In this document: one piece after another, positions 40,543-58,000 of the stretch
How the letters are laid out: each line of letters starts with the position of its first letter
Position numbering within the stretch: the first letter of the stretch is position 1
Source: Spirodela intermedia
Taxonomy: Eukaryota; Streptophyta; Magnoliopsida; Alismatales; Araceae
Direction of reading: 5' to 3'
Length of the DNA stretch: 64,000 nt
Assembly: GCA_902729315.2 (NCBI GenBank)
Contig: LR746277.1
Location: forward strand, 4,903,001 to 4,967,000
The notes under the pieces: model-generated
The model's input: only the letters and a program-made list of their open reading frames with translations
Told to the model about the DNA's origin: nothing
Database searches by the model: none
Position numbers and translations under genes: made by a program

Positions 40543-43110
40543 TATCGATGCTTGGCCACAAGCTCCATGAAAATGCTCTGTCAGTAACCTTCGCAGAATG
40601 GATAGATCGCCATCAAACTTTTGACTGATTTGCTCCGATGATCTTCTCATGATCAGCTCCCAAGAGAGATGGATATATATATATATATATATATCTATCT
40701 GTCTAGGAGAAAAATCGTCGCCTCCGTCGTCTCTTGTGCAGACTTGGGCAACAGTGACTGGCGACGCAATGAATGCACCCCTCCCTTCATCTCGGCCTTC
40801 ATAAACCCTGCGTGGACTTTTCAGTTCCGCGGGAACCAGAGGCTATAAATTCCGGCGTGGTCCTCCCGAGGAAGACGCGCTCAGGGGGGCCGTGAATTTC
40901 AAAGGCCCAGGTGCCGCCGTTTCCTCGCCTGAAGCACCGCCCGTCCGGCATGTAAAGAGGAGCTCGCTGGCGGGGCGGCGGACCACAACGGTCGTCCCCT
41001 CCCAGATAATGACGCGTGAATTGTCTCGTGGCGGCGGCGGCGGCGCTGCCGCTGGGTAGATAGAGTCGCCCTCGCCACATGCTTCGGGCTCTCCCACGTG
41101 CACGGGCCACGGCGGAGCTTCGGGTCAAACTTGATCTCCCCGGCGCTCGGACCGGAAGCCCCCCCGTATATTCGCACGGATGTCTCCTCTCCCTCCGTCC
41201 ATATCTCTTCCTGCCTTCCATGACGTGGCCCCCCCTCCCCCCTTTCCTAAGCAACCCTCCTCGAGGTTATCCAGAAGCCCTTTTCAACTATCCTGCACAT
41301 GCCATCTTCTCTCTCTGTGGGGAGAACTATCTCTCCTTCTACAGCCGGGTTCTCTTTTGACTGGCTCAGGAAGAACAGAGGAGTCTGCTGGGCGCCTACC
41401 AGATCGTCTCCTCGGATACCTCCCGGCGCACGGGTGCACAGCACGTGAGAACGAGGCCGAACGCCGAGTCACGTGCTGCCGTCCATCTCGGGGCTGGTCG
41501 GGGTTCCCGATGCGGCACGTGGCGCGGGAACACGTGCAGCGGGAGTGCGAGCCGGCCACGCCGCCCCGGTCCTCCTCGGGGAGGCCTGTTTTTCTATCGG
41601 CCCCCGCAGCGGCCTCGCCATTAACTAATCGGGACTTGTAGTTAGTGATCATTAATGCCGGGCACTTAGGATATTAATGCCTGGATTATCTTATTGCCCC
41701 GGTATCGGTACCCGGGTTTTCTACGCCACGGAGAACGTGCCCGAGGAATGATACTCACCAATGGCCTCCTAATACTTTTTACTTACGCTTTGACCGTGGA
41801 AAATTCCCCCCCTCCGTTTGCTCTACTCCCCTCCACTGTTTGCACTGTTTCCTTCCTCTCTCTCTCGCTACCCAGCGTCCAGCGTCTATGATCCACATCT
41901 GGCTGGGGGCATGACTGTGACGACTTGGGAAGGAACGGCTAGTATGAGTAGATCGTCGCTCTACCCCTCCCCCCCCTCCCCAATACAACCCATGGCGCCT
42001 CCTCTCTCTCTATCGCTCTAGCAGCTCGAGCAGGAATGCTACGGTAGTATGCGGCTACGGGCACCATGTGAACGAGATCAGACGCTGGCAGCTCTGGGAT
42101 CCCTCCTGCTACTCACGCCTTTCCCTGTCAGTTCTCCGAAATAGATTCTCCGAACAGTGCTGCCTCCTCCCTGAGAGAGAGAGAGAGAGAGAACCGACCC
42201 ACATCCTGATCCTCGACCGTTCGATCCCCATCAGACGGAGGTCCGCCACGAACTCCAGGGGCCCCGCCCGTGGTGGGCTCCACTGGAAGTCATCTCCGGC
42301 AGAACCTTGACGTTTCGCAGTGGTGCGGTCAAGAAAGCCCCGAAGCAGAAGAAGAAGCAGAAGAAGGAGGCCTTTGCATGGGACGCGCTTGCGGTGATGA
42401 CAGCCACATGCGACGTGTCGGGCCTCACTAAGCTGCCAAAGCGGCTGGTGCAATGATTCCGGGGCCCTGGGCCCTCCCGCGAGTGGGGTCCCCTGTTCCC
42501 TCCTTCCCCTCTTGCTTCCTATCGTCCTTGCACCTCCCGTTCTGGGCCCCACCCCCACACTGTTCCGCTGTCCTCTCGGCACCTCCTTCCTAAATGGGCT
42601 CTCGACCAGGTGGAGGGAGAAAGAGGACAGGAGGTTGGGGGGTGTGCGTGAGGGCATCGGAGTGCCCGGGGGGATTACAGACCGGTCCGGCTTATCGTCA
42701 TCGTTCTCCCTGACTGCCTTCGAGTCTCTCGGTCAAGAAGACCGCCCACTCGGCCCGTGGAAAGCTTCCACTTGCTCTCATCCTCTCTCTCCTCGCCCTC
42801 CCTCCCCCGCCTGCTCCCTCCCCACTTTATTGTTTTTTTCTTCAAATTATGACTTTTCAGACGTTTTCCTCTTCTGTTTTAAACTCTCAGTCTAGGGCCT
42901 CGTGCAGAAGACGACTCCCTCCCCCTTCTCTCTCTCTGTCTCTCTCTCTATCGGTCGCTCTCTCGCTCGGTTCGACTCTATATCTCTGTCATCTCCTTCT
43001 CCTTTCCTCTCCTGGGTTTTCTTTCCTCTGAACTGAGTCGCATCCTTTCATCTCATCGCTCCCGGAGGAGCTCAGCGACATTCTCTTTCTGCGGGGTTTC
43101 TATTCAGGCC
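40543..43110. other. Long upstream region of the AP2 gene
   Basis: No gene is supported. It has a TA run (40671-40698), a GC-rich island at about 40830-41160 with mutually overlapping open frames on the minus strand and no family motif, GA and CT runs (about 42173-42192, 42927-42964), and CACGTG cores near 41094, 41439, 41471, 41516 and 41530. The 200 bases before 43111 are a CT-rich leader. Confidence 0.4.
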
Positions 43111-45468
43111 ATGGATTGGCTCACCTTCTCCCTCTCCAACCAGCAATGTCTGCTGGATGCCTTCAACGCCTCCCCGCACGACCACCACCACGGTACTCGC
43201 CGTCTACGATCTCGCATCGTGATGATCTCCCCAGGGAACTTCCTGGGATGTTTTCTCGCCCGTGTGGCCATATAACCTCTCTCTTATTGCTGCTCAATGA
43301 TCGGCGTACGCGTAGGCATGGTGGCGGCGGAGGGGCGAGAGGACCTCTCCGGCGGGCCCAAGCTCGAGGACTTCCTCGGCGGCGTGGGGGAGCCGTTGGG
43401 GCGGTACTCCGGCGACAGCGCCACCACACAGCCGGAGGCCGGCGGCGGCGGCGGCGGGATCTACGACTCCGACCTGAAGACCATCGCCGCCGGATTCCTC
43501 CGCTGCCCGGCCGACCAGCTGGAGCCAGATGGCAAAACCAAGGCGGCGGGGGCAGCGGAAGCGGTGCCAGAGCAGAAGAAGGCGGTGGACACCTTCGGAC
43601 AGAGAACCTCCATTTACCGCGGCGTCACCCGGTAGAAACAAGAATGAATTACCCTCTGTAGATTAAAAGTAACCGCAGCTAACCGCCGGCTTCGCTCAGT
43701 CTAAAGCTATCCTCTTTCTTCGTCTTCTCAGGCACCGGTGGACGGGGCGGTACGAGGCGCACCTGTGGGACAACAGCTGCCGGAGGGAAGGACAGAGCCG
43801 GAAGGGACGACAGGGTACTGCTTTCTTTCTCTATTTCCGCCCCCTAATTCTCCTTATTTTCTGAGTATTCCGACCTCGAGAAGCCCACAAAGGTGCACCG
43901 ATGTGGATCGCCGTGGTGCAACGCCTGGTCTTGTACCCGTGTGTGCTATCGTCTAACGTCTGCTCTCCTTTTCCCAACGGCGGCCGCCGGGAATGTCCTT
44001 ACCGGGCGGCGTTCGACGGGACTCGTCTTCACCTGATCGCAGTCTATCTGGGTGAGTTTCGCCGGCAGCTTTATTTCTCAGGAATTTTCTTTTATTTTCT
44101 CGCGGCTGAAGAATTTTTCTCCACCAGGCGGATATGACAAGGAGGAGAAAGCTGCGAGGGCATACGATCTTGCCGCTCTCAAGTACTGGGGGCCGACCAC
44201 GACGACCAACTTTCCGGTACGCCGCCGCCTCCGCTCTTCTCCGCTGCGGCCGCCTTGTGTGGGTGTGTGTGATAATATTAACTGGTGATGACGGCGACTC
44301 CCCAGGTGTCCAACTACGAGAAGGAACTTGAGGAGATGAAGAACATGACCCGGCAAGAGTTCGTCGCCTCGCTGCGCAGGTCTGTCTGTGTGGGTGCTTC
44401 CATGGTTATTATCCTCATTCCCTGGGCGCCTCTCGCCGTTTCTAATGCCATGGTTTCTGCAGGAAGAGCAGCGGCTTCTCCAGGGGAGTCTCAATGTACA
44501 GAGGTGTGACTAGGTCAGCCTCCTCCGCTGTCCGTCCATCCTCCTACTGTGATCGGGCGATCTGATTTGTCGCGTTCTATCTTCACTAAGTTCTCGATCG
44601 TCCACTCTCAGGCACCACCAACACGGCAGATGGCAAGCACGGATCGGGAGGGTGGCCGGCAACAAAGATCTCTACTTGGGGACCTTCGGTGAGCATCACT
44701 CACTCAGGCTCGAAGATTTAATGGAGTTATCGGCCATTTTTTCCATCGAAATGGAGATTTAATGGCGAGACATGTCTGTCGATCACCGCCGCAGGCACCG
44801 AGGAGGAAGCGGCGGAGGCCTACGACATCGCGGCGATCAAGTTCCGTGGGCTGAATGCGGTGACCAACTTTGACATGAGCCGCTACGACGTGAAGAGCAT
44901 CCTCGCCAGCAACCTCCCCATCGGCGGCATGTCCGGGAGGACTCCCACCAAAGCCACCGACTCCTCATCGTCCTCTTCGGACGCGTCTAAGCAGGTAGAC
45001 GGCCGAGACCTTGATCTCGCCGGCGGCGGCGGCGGCTCGTCGGCGAACCAGATGTTCGCTCTTCCTCTCAGGCATGACCAGCAGCATCATCAACAGCACC
45101 ATGATTACTGGTCCTTGCTGGCTCTCCACAACCAGCAGGCGCCTCCTCAGCAAGGGCAAGACATGAACTCATGCTTCGACCTCTACTCCTCCGGCGTGAA
45201 CGTCGATTTCTCCTCCCCCAGTGTCTTGCTCAACGGAGGAGGGATGGTGCAACACCAGCACCAGCAGCCGCAGCTGGGCCAGAGCGCCGCCTGGTCGACG
45301 CCCCCACCCTACGCCACCGCCGCCGCCATTGGGAACGCCTATGAAGGTTCAGGGTATAGCGGAGGGTGGGTGCAGCCGGCTCCTTCTTCCTCTTCCATGC
45401 ATGCCTACCAGCAGGCTGTGAAGTCGAGCATGGGGTTCTTCCAGACGCCCATCTTTGGAATCGAGTGA
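43111..45468 (+). CDS. AIL: AINTEGUMENTA-like/PLETHORA transcription factor (two AP2 domains)
   Basis: Nine exons (43111-43192, 43316-43631, 43732-43814, 44043-44051, 44128-44216, 44306-44379, 44463-44513, 44612-44688, 44795-45468) encode 484 residues. The N terminus has WLTFSLS and PKLEDFLGG (euANT-lineage motifs); [14 protein letters not shown] opens AP2 repeat 1 (about 126-193). A linker with [22 protein letters not shown] leads to repeat 2 (about 228-286, [20 protein letters not shown]). The Gln/His-rich tail ends TPIFGIE. Exon 4 is only 9 nt, encoding VYLG across junctions. Such factors drive meristem, embryo and organ growth in the nucleus. No miR172 site was expected or seen. The exact orthologue among PLT3/5/7 and BBM types cannot be settled here. 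Confidence 0.95.
44043..44051 (+). other. 9-nt micro-exon of the AIL gene
   Basis: TCTATCTGG lies between a GCAG acceptor and GTGAG donor. Phase 1 entry and exit give Val-Tyr-Leu-Gly in [19 protein letters not shown]; without it the AP2 strand sequence is broken. Confidence 0.9.
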
Positions 45469-47644
45469 GAACTGAGGATGGAGAGGGGGTGATGAGGGGA
45501 GAGGATTGGAGAGAGGTTGCTGTGGGCTGACGCAGTGGGGATAGAACTCACAGGGTACTAACCAGAGATCAAGTTTTGGCCATTCTCACGTTCTTCTTTT
45601 GCTTCTACTAACACCAATCCACTGTATCACCGAACGACCATAATGGGAATATATGCTTCTTATTTCATGTCCTCGTTCCTTCGCTGTCGATCGATTTACC
45701 CTGGAGATAGCCGACGTACGTAATACATACGATGTACGATTCCGAAGCCTTCGAGATCTTTAGAGGTCCAAGAACTCAGTGCGAGGAAGATCAACCTCTC
45801 CGTCGTCCAAGCAACAGGCAAGCCATCAGATCTGACAGCACGAGAAGATAACAACGAGAGGAGTACAGTGAAAACTACGGCTGCATTGCTGCGACCGTTG
45901 GGTCACTTATCCTTCTCTGTCTTCCTTTCTCTCTCCTTTCATGTCAAGGGAGAACTTGAGGAAGACGTCTACATCAACAGTGAATCAGCCCACAAAAGCC
46001 CAGCGAAGCAAATCGGCCCAAGGGGCGGCCCCCCCCCTTTCGCCACCCCTAACCTAGAGCGAGAGAGAGAGAGAGAGTCGGTTAACTATTTACAGCAATA
46101 CTAGATAGGCGTTGTTGTGTATGGCCATGACGGTCACATTCAAGTTGAGCGGATTTGGACAAGACGTCGCGCATGGGACAGTTGACAGTTGAGAGGATCG
46201 CGGAGTCCAAATGCCCACAAGAGGACAACAGCATGCCGCCCACCCCTCGCCGGCGAGAGCACCTTGCGGCGCGTCGGCTTCCTTGTCTGGCCAGTGCCCA
46301 CCCTTTCTCCGGCGGCTCCTCTCTCTCTCTTCTTTCTCTCTGTGTATGTCTTGCCAGGACGAGTGAGTTCAGCGCGCTCTTTGCCACTTTATTTGACGTT
46401 CACTGTTCCTGACAGAGGAACAGATGGATGGAGGAGGAGAGGGGGAGTAGGTCCGGTCCAAGAACAGAGCGCATCGAAACGTGAGAATTCCGTATGCGAA
46501 ACCCGGCATTTTAAAGTCCCCGGGGAGCGGCCTCCACGGTCACCACAGACTCCCCCGCACAGGTTCGCCGGGGCCGCCCCTCCTGTCACCTCGGCTTCTC
46601 CTACATGGGTTTCCTCGCACTGTCCAGGCGGCTCCCGACCCCTCGGCTCCTCTCTCTTTCTCTCTCTTCTCGTTGTCCTCCTCGGGGGAGGCTCGAGAAG
46701 GGAGACAGGAGGCCTTCTGTTCCCCCCTTCTCCCCTCCGGAAAATCGAAAGCCCATGCAGCCAGCAAGGGCTCTCTCTCTTTCTCTCTCTTCCCGCTGGA
46801 TTCCCGAGCCCTCCCCCTCCATATTCAATTCCGGCATGGCCGCCGCCTGTTCCCGGCCGGACTGCCCGGCCGGCCGGCGTGCGCTCGGAGGAGCCCCCCG
46901 GGCCCCGCTTTGACGAGGGCTTGACTGGCCTCTACCCCTCCCCCTCCCCTCCCCCCAAGGCAGCGTATGAGAGAGAGATTCTTATTGCTGGCCGCGAGAT
47001 AACAGCGGAATCGCAGCCCCTGCAGCGGCGGGGCCTTAAAAAATGGACGGGGGAGAGGAGGAGGATGGGGCTACTACTAGTCAAACAAAGACCAAGACGA
47101 CCCAGGACCTGAGAGCCGAGACAAAGGCGTGGCCTTCAATGGTGTCGGCCATCTCTGTCCGCCTCTCCTCTTCCTTTCTCCTGTCAGTTTATGAACCAGG
47201 AAAAAAATAGGGTTCTTCGCGGAATCAAGGGGAGCCCCTCCTAGGTAGAGATGACGACAACAAGTAATTAATTAATTAATTAATTCATAAATAATGCCGA
47301 ATGTCGGGTTTAGTCGAATAAATACAAAAATGAGTTCTTATATTTTATGCTCTTAAAAATTCCTGATCAGGGGTGAAACGAATTTACTTTACTTTGATGT
47401 GGGCTCGTGGGCCGTGAATAAGGCTCAATGATTACAGATTCGCCTGGAGCTCATGTCGGGTTGGGTTGTTGAGAAAGTGGCTGGGCAGGTCCAATAGTTA
47501 TCGGGCCATCAGATCTGGCCCAAGTTACAGTACACCCATACACAACTCCAGGCGACCCGCCCCAATAACAATCAGGCCCTCGGGCGCAAATGACGTACGG
47601 CCCAATAATTACTAAATAGACCAGTACTACACAATGGGCTCGAG

Positions 47645-47880
47645 GGGTGGGTAGGACGCAAGCTTAGGGCCCAGTATCTGACATAATGGGCCTACAAGGT
47701 CCTTTAAGGGAAGGAGAAGAGAAGAGGAAAGAGGGTTGCAAGGCCAGGGACATAGCCCAGTACGGCACAGTGAGGTCGTGGGGTGGGTAGGACACAAGAT
47801 CAGGGCCCAATATCTGACAGAATGGGCCCACAAGGCTCCTCACAGGAAGGAGAAGAGAAGAGGAAAGAGAAGGATCACAA
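47645..47880. repeat. Two-copy direct repeat, period about 135 bp
   Basis: GGGTGGGTAGGAC...GGGCCCA(G/A)TATCTGACA...AATGGGCC...AAGGAGAAGAGAAGAGGAAAGAG occurs twice, starting at about 47645 and 47781, with roughly 85% identity by eye. Confidence 0.75.
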
Positions 47881-48116
47881 GGTCAGGGAGCTCTGCGGCT
47901 AAGCAACCTGTATGTACAAGCAAATCGTCCCCACTAAGAGAGTAAGTACAGAGGCCGAGGCAGAGGCAGGGAAGACAACAAAAGGGAGGCGAGAAGAGAA
48001 GACGGAACTGTAATATTGTCGCATGTTCCTAGAGTAACCGGTCTACGGTACATGTCACCTACAAAGAACACACCACGCAAAAAAACACAGTGAGCCTGCT
48101 CATCACTGGGGACCAT

Positions 48117-48139
48117 GCTTCTTCTTCTTCTTCTTCTTC
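48117..48139. repeat. (CTT)n microsatellite
   Basis: Seven CTT units. Confidence 0.85.
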
Positions 48140-48293
48140 GGGTTCAGGGCTTCCCAACGAATGATGATCTTTCTCAGCATGGTCATTCTGTCCGTCACCA
48201 GTCTTTACACTGCGACAGCAATCCATATCAATTTTTTTCTTCCTTTTTCTTCTTCCTTCCAATGGAGAAATGGGGGGGGAATTTTTCTAAGTC

Positions 48294-53375
<5,082 letters not shown>

Positions 53376-53760
53376 CTACACCGGATGCTACGCCGGCGGC
53401 GGGATTTTTGTAGCTCTCTGATTCTCCGTTCGCCCTTTTTGCAGGTCGGTGAAGCGTGTGATGTTCCGAAGCTGATACAAATCTATCTCTCTCTCTCTCT
53501 CCCCTACTACGGGAACGATAGATAGGTCTTCCGGCCCAAAACCGTAAATAACGAGTGGATGGAGTCAGGTGGTGCGATTAGCGATCGCGATACTGTCACC
53601 GAGCCGGTACCCAGACGGCACTACTCTCGTCCCCCCGCCCCTCGATAGGGTCACCGCGCATTCCGACGGCCGTGGTAAGAGGAGCAGAGAGATGCCACGA
53701 GGTGACGGCACTCGAAATCGTTGACGACTTAATATTCCGCCTTGTGGCGCGAGAGAGAAA

Positions 53761-53769
53761 AAAATATCT
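53761..53769 (+). promoter_or_regulatory. Evening element AAAATATCT
   Basis: Exact nine-base match to the evening element, bound by MYB-like clock factors (CCA1, LHY, RVE). It lies about 510 bases upstream of the ZTL start codon, inside GAGAGAAAAAAAATATCTCTC. Confidence 0.6.
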
Positions 53770-53854
53770 CTCGGGCATTCCTCTCGCGGCGGGGGTGGAG
53801 GACCAATCGTGGGACGGTGACCACAATCAGGCGTTCGCGCGTGCTTGACAGTCT

Positions 53855-53915
53855 CACGTGCAAATGGGCGATACTTCCACGTGGCAATAAGTCCACGTGG
53901 CGATAAGTCCACGTG
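53855..53915. promoter_or_regulatory. Array of four G-boxes (CACGTG)
   Basis: CACGTG occurs at 53855, 53878, 53894 and 53910. The last three are spaced exactly 16 bases and sit in a repeated AAGTCCACGTGGCGAT-like unit; two have the CCACGTGGC form favoured by bZIP (ABRE/GBF/HY5-like) factors. Confidence 0.7.
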
Positions 53916-54118
53916 TCTTTTTAAAAATTGGAAGTATTGGAGTCGAAATCTCGTTGATTTTTAATTATGTCAGGTCTGATTCGGAAATTCGGCCGGGAAA
54001 GAGACACGTCGGATCGGGCTTCCCGTGACCGGACGCTAAAGTCGGCCCGGTGAGTTTTGCGTAACAATTCGGAGACTCGTCTGGTTTCGTTCGACCCGGA
54101 GACAAAAAGGCCGCGGCA

Positions 54119-57100
54119 ATGGAACGGGAGAGGAGATGTTTCAAAACAATGGCGACTTCAGAGCTCAGACTCGCCCTCCCGAGGGACAACTTGATCAAGC
54201 TCGCAGAGCCAGTCCGCCGGCTCTTGGCTGGCACGCCGTACGAGACGCCGCCGGGAGATGCCGTCTCCGTCAAGTCCATGCTCGAATCCCTGCTTCCGCC
54301 TACAAACCTGCGGAAGGAGGCGGAAGAAAGCGGGGGCGTAGAACAGACCAGGGACTTCTGCCTGTGCTGCGCAGCCCTAGCTTCGGCAGAGGGTGAGGAG
54401 ACCCCTCACTTGTACTGGATCCCGAAGGAACTTTCGCGAGCCGGTCGGTCGGCGCTAAGCGAGCTGTCCGACTACTTATCGCTGCGTGGCGACCGCGAGT
54501 TTGTGTGCGCTCTGATGCCGTCCTTGTTGCCTTCGCTAAAGACACTGATCAAGGATAGCTGCGTCGACGCCGAGGCGGATGATGTCGTGGCTTCTTCTCC
54601 TAAAACGCCGGTCATCTACGCGATCGTCTCTGCTCACCAGTTCAGGTGGTTAGTCACCCAGGTAATTCAATTTATACACCTTCAACTTGCTAATTGTCTG
54701 TGGCACCAGGTTTTATTACAGTCTAAACAAACCTATTTGCTGCTAGCTTTTCCCAGTCGACATGATCAAGCCTTTTTTAGAAACTTGCTCGAGCTTTGCT
54801 ACTGGTGTACTTCGCCAAATTCTAGTCATAAAAAATCGTCGAATGGCTTCCATCTAATGCTTAACACGGGGTGCCATTTCTCCTAGAAAGGGTTTTTTTT
54901 CTTTGAGAAAATTACCATGGCGATAAAATTTTACGATTGAAGACCTGAAGCCTTAAGTCTACCTAGTTGGCTGTGAAATTCTGTAGATTATACCGTATTC
55001 AAATGGCCTGTCGTGTGTGCGTGCGTGCGTGGGTGCGTGTGTGATGTTTTTCATGGAAGTGTGTTCTCATGTTTATCATAAACGTGCACTGACATCATTC
55101 AATTGGGTTTAGGTTAGTTTCCCCTATTTGGGAGAGCTATGCCCATTGGTGATCCCCTGTGCGTTGACAACTTTGGATCATTGGTCGCCAGAAGTGAAGG
55201 TATCGACAATACACTTGTCTCCTATCTAATAAAATGAAAGAATTTAATTTTATCCTTCCCTGTGTATCTGTGTATCTTTTCAAAGTGGAGAGAGATATTC
55301 TTTATATACAGTGAAGGAACAAATGCTAATGCATGCTATAAAAAATATTTCTCTCTTTTTATTTCATTTTAGTTCAAAGAACAAATGCTTTTTGATTTTC
55401 TGAAGGTTTTGAACTGTCATTGAAATGAATATGGTCATGTGCCCTCGTGAAAGCATATCAAATATGGTATTTCTTTATTCAAAAAATATTTTTCTTAGGC
55501 ATTTGTGACAGAATGTGTAAGTTGCAGCATGAACAGCTCATTCGTTTAGATTGGCTGAAAATATTGTGCATTCGCAAAAGAGATCTGTCAGAAATCATGA
55601 ATTTCCATGGCGACGCCCTCAGATAGTCTTTTTATGTTCATGGTTTCTAGATTACCTTCTATTTCTTCCATTTTATTCCATCCAGGGCCCGGGGATGGTG
55701 ACTTTTATTCACTTAGCAAAGAATGTGAACTCTGCTGAACTAGCATGGTATGAAGAGCCAATTCTTGATGCATGTTGTCGCAATATTGCTTCAAGCGACA
55801 TACTTTGGGACCGTGTGCTTGAGATGTCGGTGCTTCTGCTCACATGTGTCCAGAGGGGAAACCCTCGTAGCCCATGGTGAGTCCTGGGCTCTTTCTTCTG
55901 GTTAGCCATTAATGCACATTTTACAGAGATTTGGAAGGTAGCAGTGGCTTTATCACTTTGCCCGCTTACAACTGATGACTCTTTTTCTCTTATTTTTATG
56001 TTATACCCTTTCAACTCAAATAAGAAATCTGATTTAGATAGCAGACCGTCGCTCCTCCGATTGAGTTTTGAACGGAAATTTTTCTATCATTTTCTCGTCA
56101 CAAGTTGATTCATATGTGTTTTTAGTTGTGTGTTTTCTGAAAAAGGCTCCAGGCCTTATCCGGTGTCTGTGCTATTTTCAAGCACATGACTTCATACTTC
56201 TATTTCGGTTCGTTGCATTAATCCAGACTTTCAAATATTTTAAGGCCATGATTCAGTCATCTGGCCATCATATTCTTTGATGCTGCACATACAGATTGGA
56301 CATTGTCATAATGTTTGATGCGCATGTGTCATGCACAGGTATGAACAGATTCTAAGTGAAATGCTTGGTCACTTGGAACTCCAGGCGACAAATAAGGAAC
56401 GGCGAATTTCATGGCTTCTACGTATTGAGCCCGTCTTTGAAGCCATGGGGCTTCTTCTATTAGCTCATTTCAAACGCATATTCTCCCTGCTCTTCCAGTG
56501 GTTGCACGCTGACGATGATGAAACACTGGTGCTTGTATGTTCCTATCTTTGCGTGATCATGCTCTATTGCATAACTGGATCCTGGCTGGAGATCCTGCTC
56601 TGTAGTCTGTTCTCATTTCATGGGATGCATTGCTGAAATCTTATAACTCGTATTATTATTTTTGTCCCGTTAGTTTAGGAAGACATTACTTTGTTCCTGT
56701 CTGCATTATCCCATCAAGGAAGGCAAACACATTCATGTTCCACCGTTAGATTCTGTCCTGTTTATGAATGCCTGATGAACAAGTAAAGGATGACAGATTT
56801 CATGATCTGGCAGGTACTTGAACGCATTCATACGATAGCCAAAGTAACGTGGATAAGGAAGTCCCCTTTTATTCTAAGGTGAGGAGACTATCCAGATGTT
56901 ACATCGGGTATGCTTCCACCCTTTTTCGCCCTTTCCCCTGGTAATGCTCGTAGACATCTGGATTTGGTCAGCACATGGCTGCAAAGGTTGACCAGCCCAG
57001 ATGAAACAGTTAAAGTAGATGCTTTTACTTAAATTGGAAACTGATTTGAGAAAATATTAACTTGAAAGCGAATGTTTATTTTTCATTATTTATCTGATTC

Positions 57101-57472
57101 TTGACCGTCCATATTAATCAATTTGAATGAAATTGAATTTTTTTGTCTTTTTTTGATAGTTTCTTATTTTGGAAGTAAATTACTATTTTTTGAATTCACA
57201 GCAGATTAATAGACGAGCTGGTGCCCGTCTTCAAGTCTGCGGCGGTGAGAAAGGAGCGGGAAGCAATTCGAAGTCGCATTCTTCAGATATTCAGCTTGCT
57301 ACGAGCGTAAGCCGTGATCTAGATTCCTTCATAAAAATTCCACCCCCACCCCCCGACGTTATCCAACCCTTAACGGCCATGTCTCCGTAGGTGCCACGTG
57401 TCGCAATTTGACGCTGCTTGGGAGAGGCACAGTGATGATCCTGACTTGGCAGACATAAATCCATTCGTATAA
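54119..57472 (+). CDS. ARM-repeat protein, TTI2 (TELO2-interacting protein 2)-like
   Basis: Seven exons (54119-54661, 55113-55199, 55686-55876, 56339-56534, 56814-56878, 57205-57306, 57391-57472) encode 421 residues. Alpha-helical ARM-like repeats run through the protein: PYLGELCPLVIPCALTTL, GMVTFIHLAKNV, WYEEPILDACCRNIAS, MSVLLLTCVQRGNPRSPWY, HADDDETLVLVLERIH and the tail FDAAWERHSDDPDL. This fits the Tti2 family, part of the TTT co-chaperone that matures PIKK kinases such as TOR and ATM; that assignment is from memory and not certain. Met11 (MATSELR) is an alternative start. It shares its promoter region with ZTL. Confidence 0.72.
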
Positions 57473-58000
57473 GGTATCGCCGTCGGCTGTCCAGTCAGCC
57501 ACGACGAATGGAAATGCCCAGAGTTTCTCCCCCTTTCATTTTACTATTATTAGTATTATTATTGTTTAGACAAGGATGGGGCCTTTGGGCGGGACGGCGC
57601 CGGGCCTGACAGAAACGGAGTTTTAAAGGCCGTCTATAGTGGGCCCGGGCCAGAGGTCATTAAAAGGCACTGGGCCTATTTATAAATTGTGGGTCAGACC
57701 GGCCCATTGGGTTCTCGAAGAAACATAATTACGCCGTGAGATTCCGCCGTTAGCCCCGCCGTTACGAGTTTCGTGGCCGGTGAGTGATAACGCTGCTGAC
57801 GTGGAGGGTGGGAAGTGCGAGAGGCATTTATGGCAATTGCGGCCGGGTCCAAAAATCCCCGTCGCTCGCGACATGCCGCTCGTCGAAGGTGGTGACGTTG
57901 CTGGGGGTTAACGGCTTCCCCTTTCCTTTCCCTCTTCTCCTCCCCTTCTCACTGTAGCAGATCTCTCTCTCTCTCTCCCTCTCTCTCGCTCCTGCTTGCC
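57473..58000. other. Intergenic, KAKU4-like promoter and leader
   Basis: No gene is seen. A CT run lies at about 57963-57988 just before the KAKU4-like ATG. Confidence 0.45.

Larger units (their letters stand above)
45469..48293. other. Intergenic region between AIL and ZEITLUPE-type gene
   Basis: No gene is supported. The long plus-strand open frame at 46189-47112 is low-complexity, CT-biased and overlaps other frames. It also holds a GA run (about 46058-46077), four ATTA copies near 47268-47284, the 135-bp tandem repeat at 47645-47880 and a CTT run. Confidence 0.45.

Noticed and set aside
40799-41254. GC-rich minus-strand open frames as a candidate gene
   Set aside because: Three frames are open at once because of GC bias, the longest is Arg/Gly-rich without a known motif, and no frame has a clear start and splice context.
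46189-47112. 307-codon plus-strand open frame
   Set aside because: CT-rich low complexity, other frames are also open, the first codon is not ATG and no family motif is visible.
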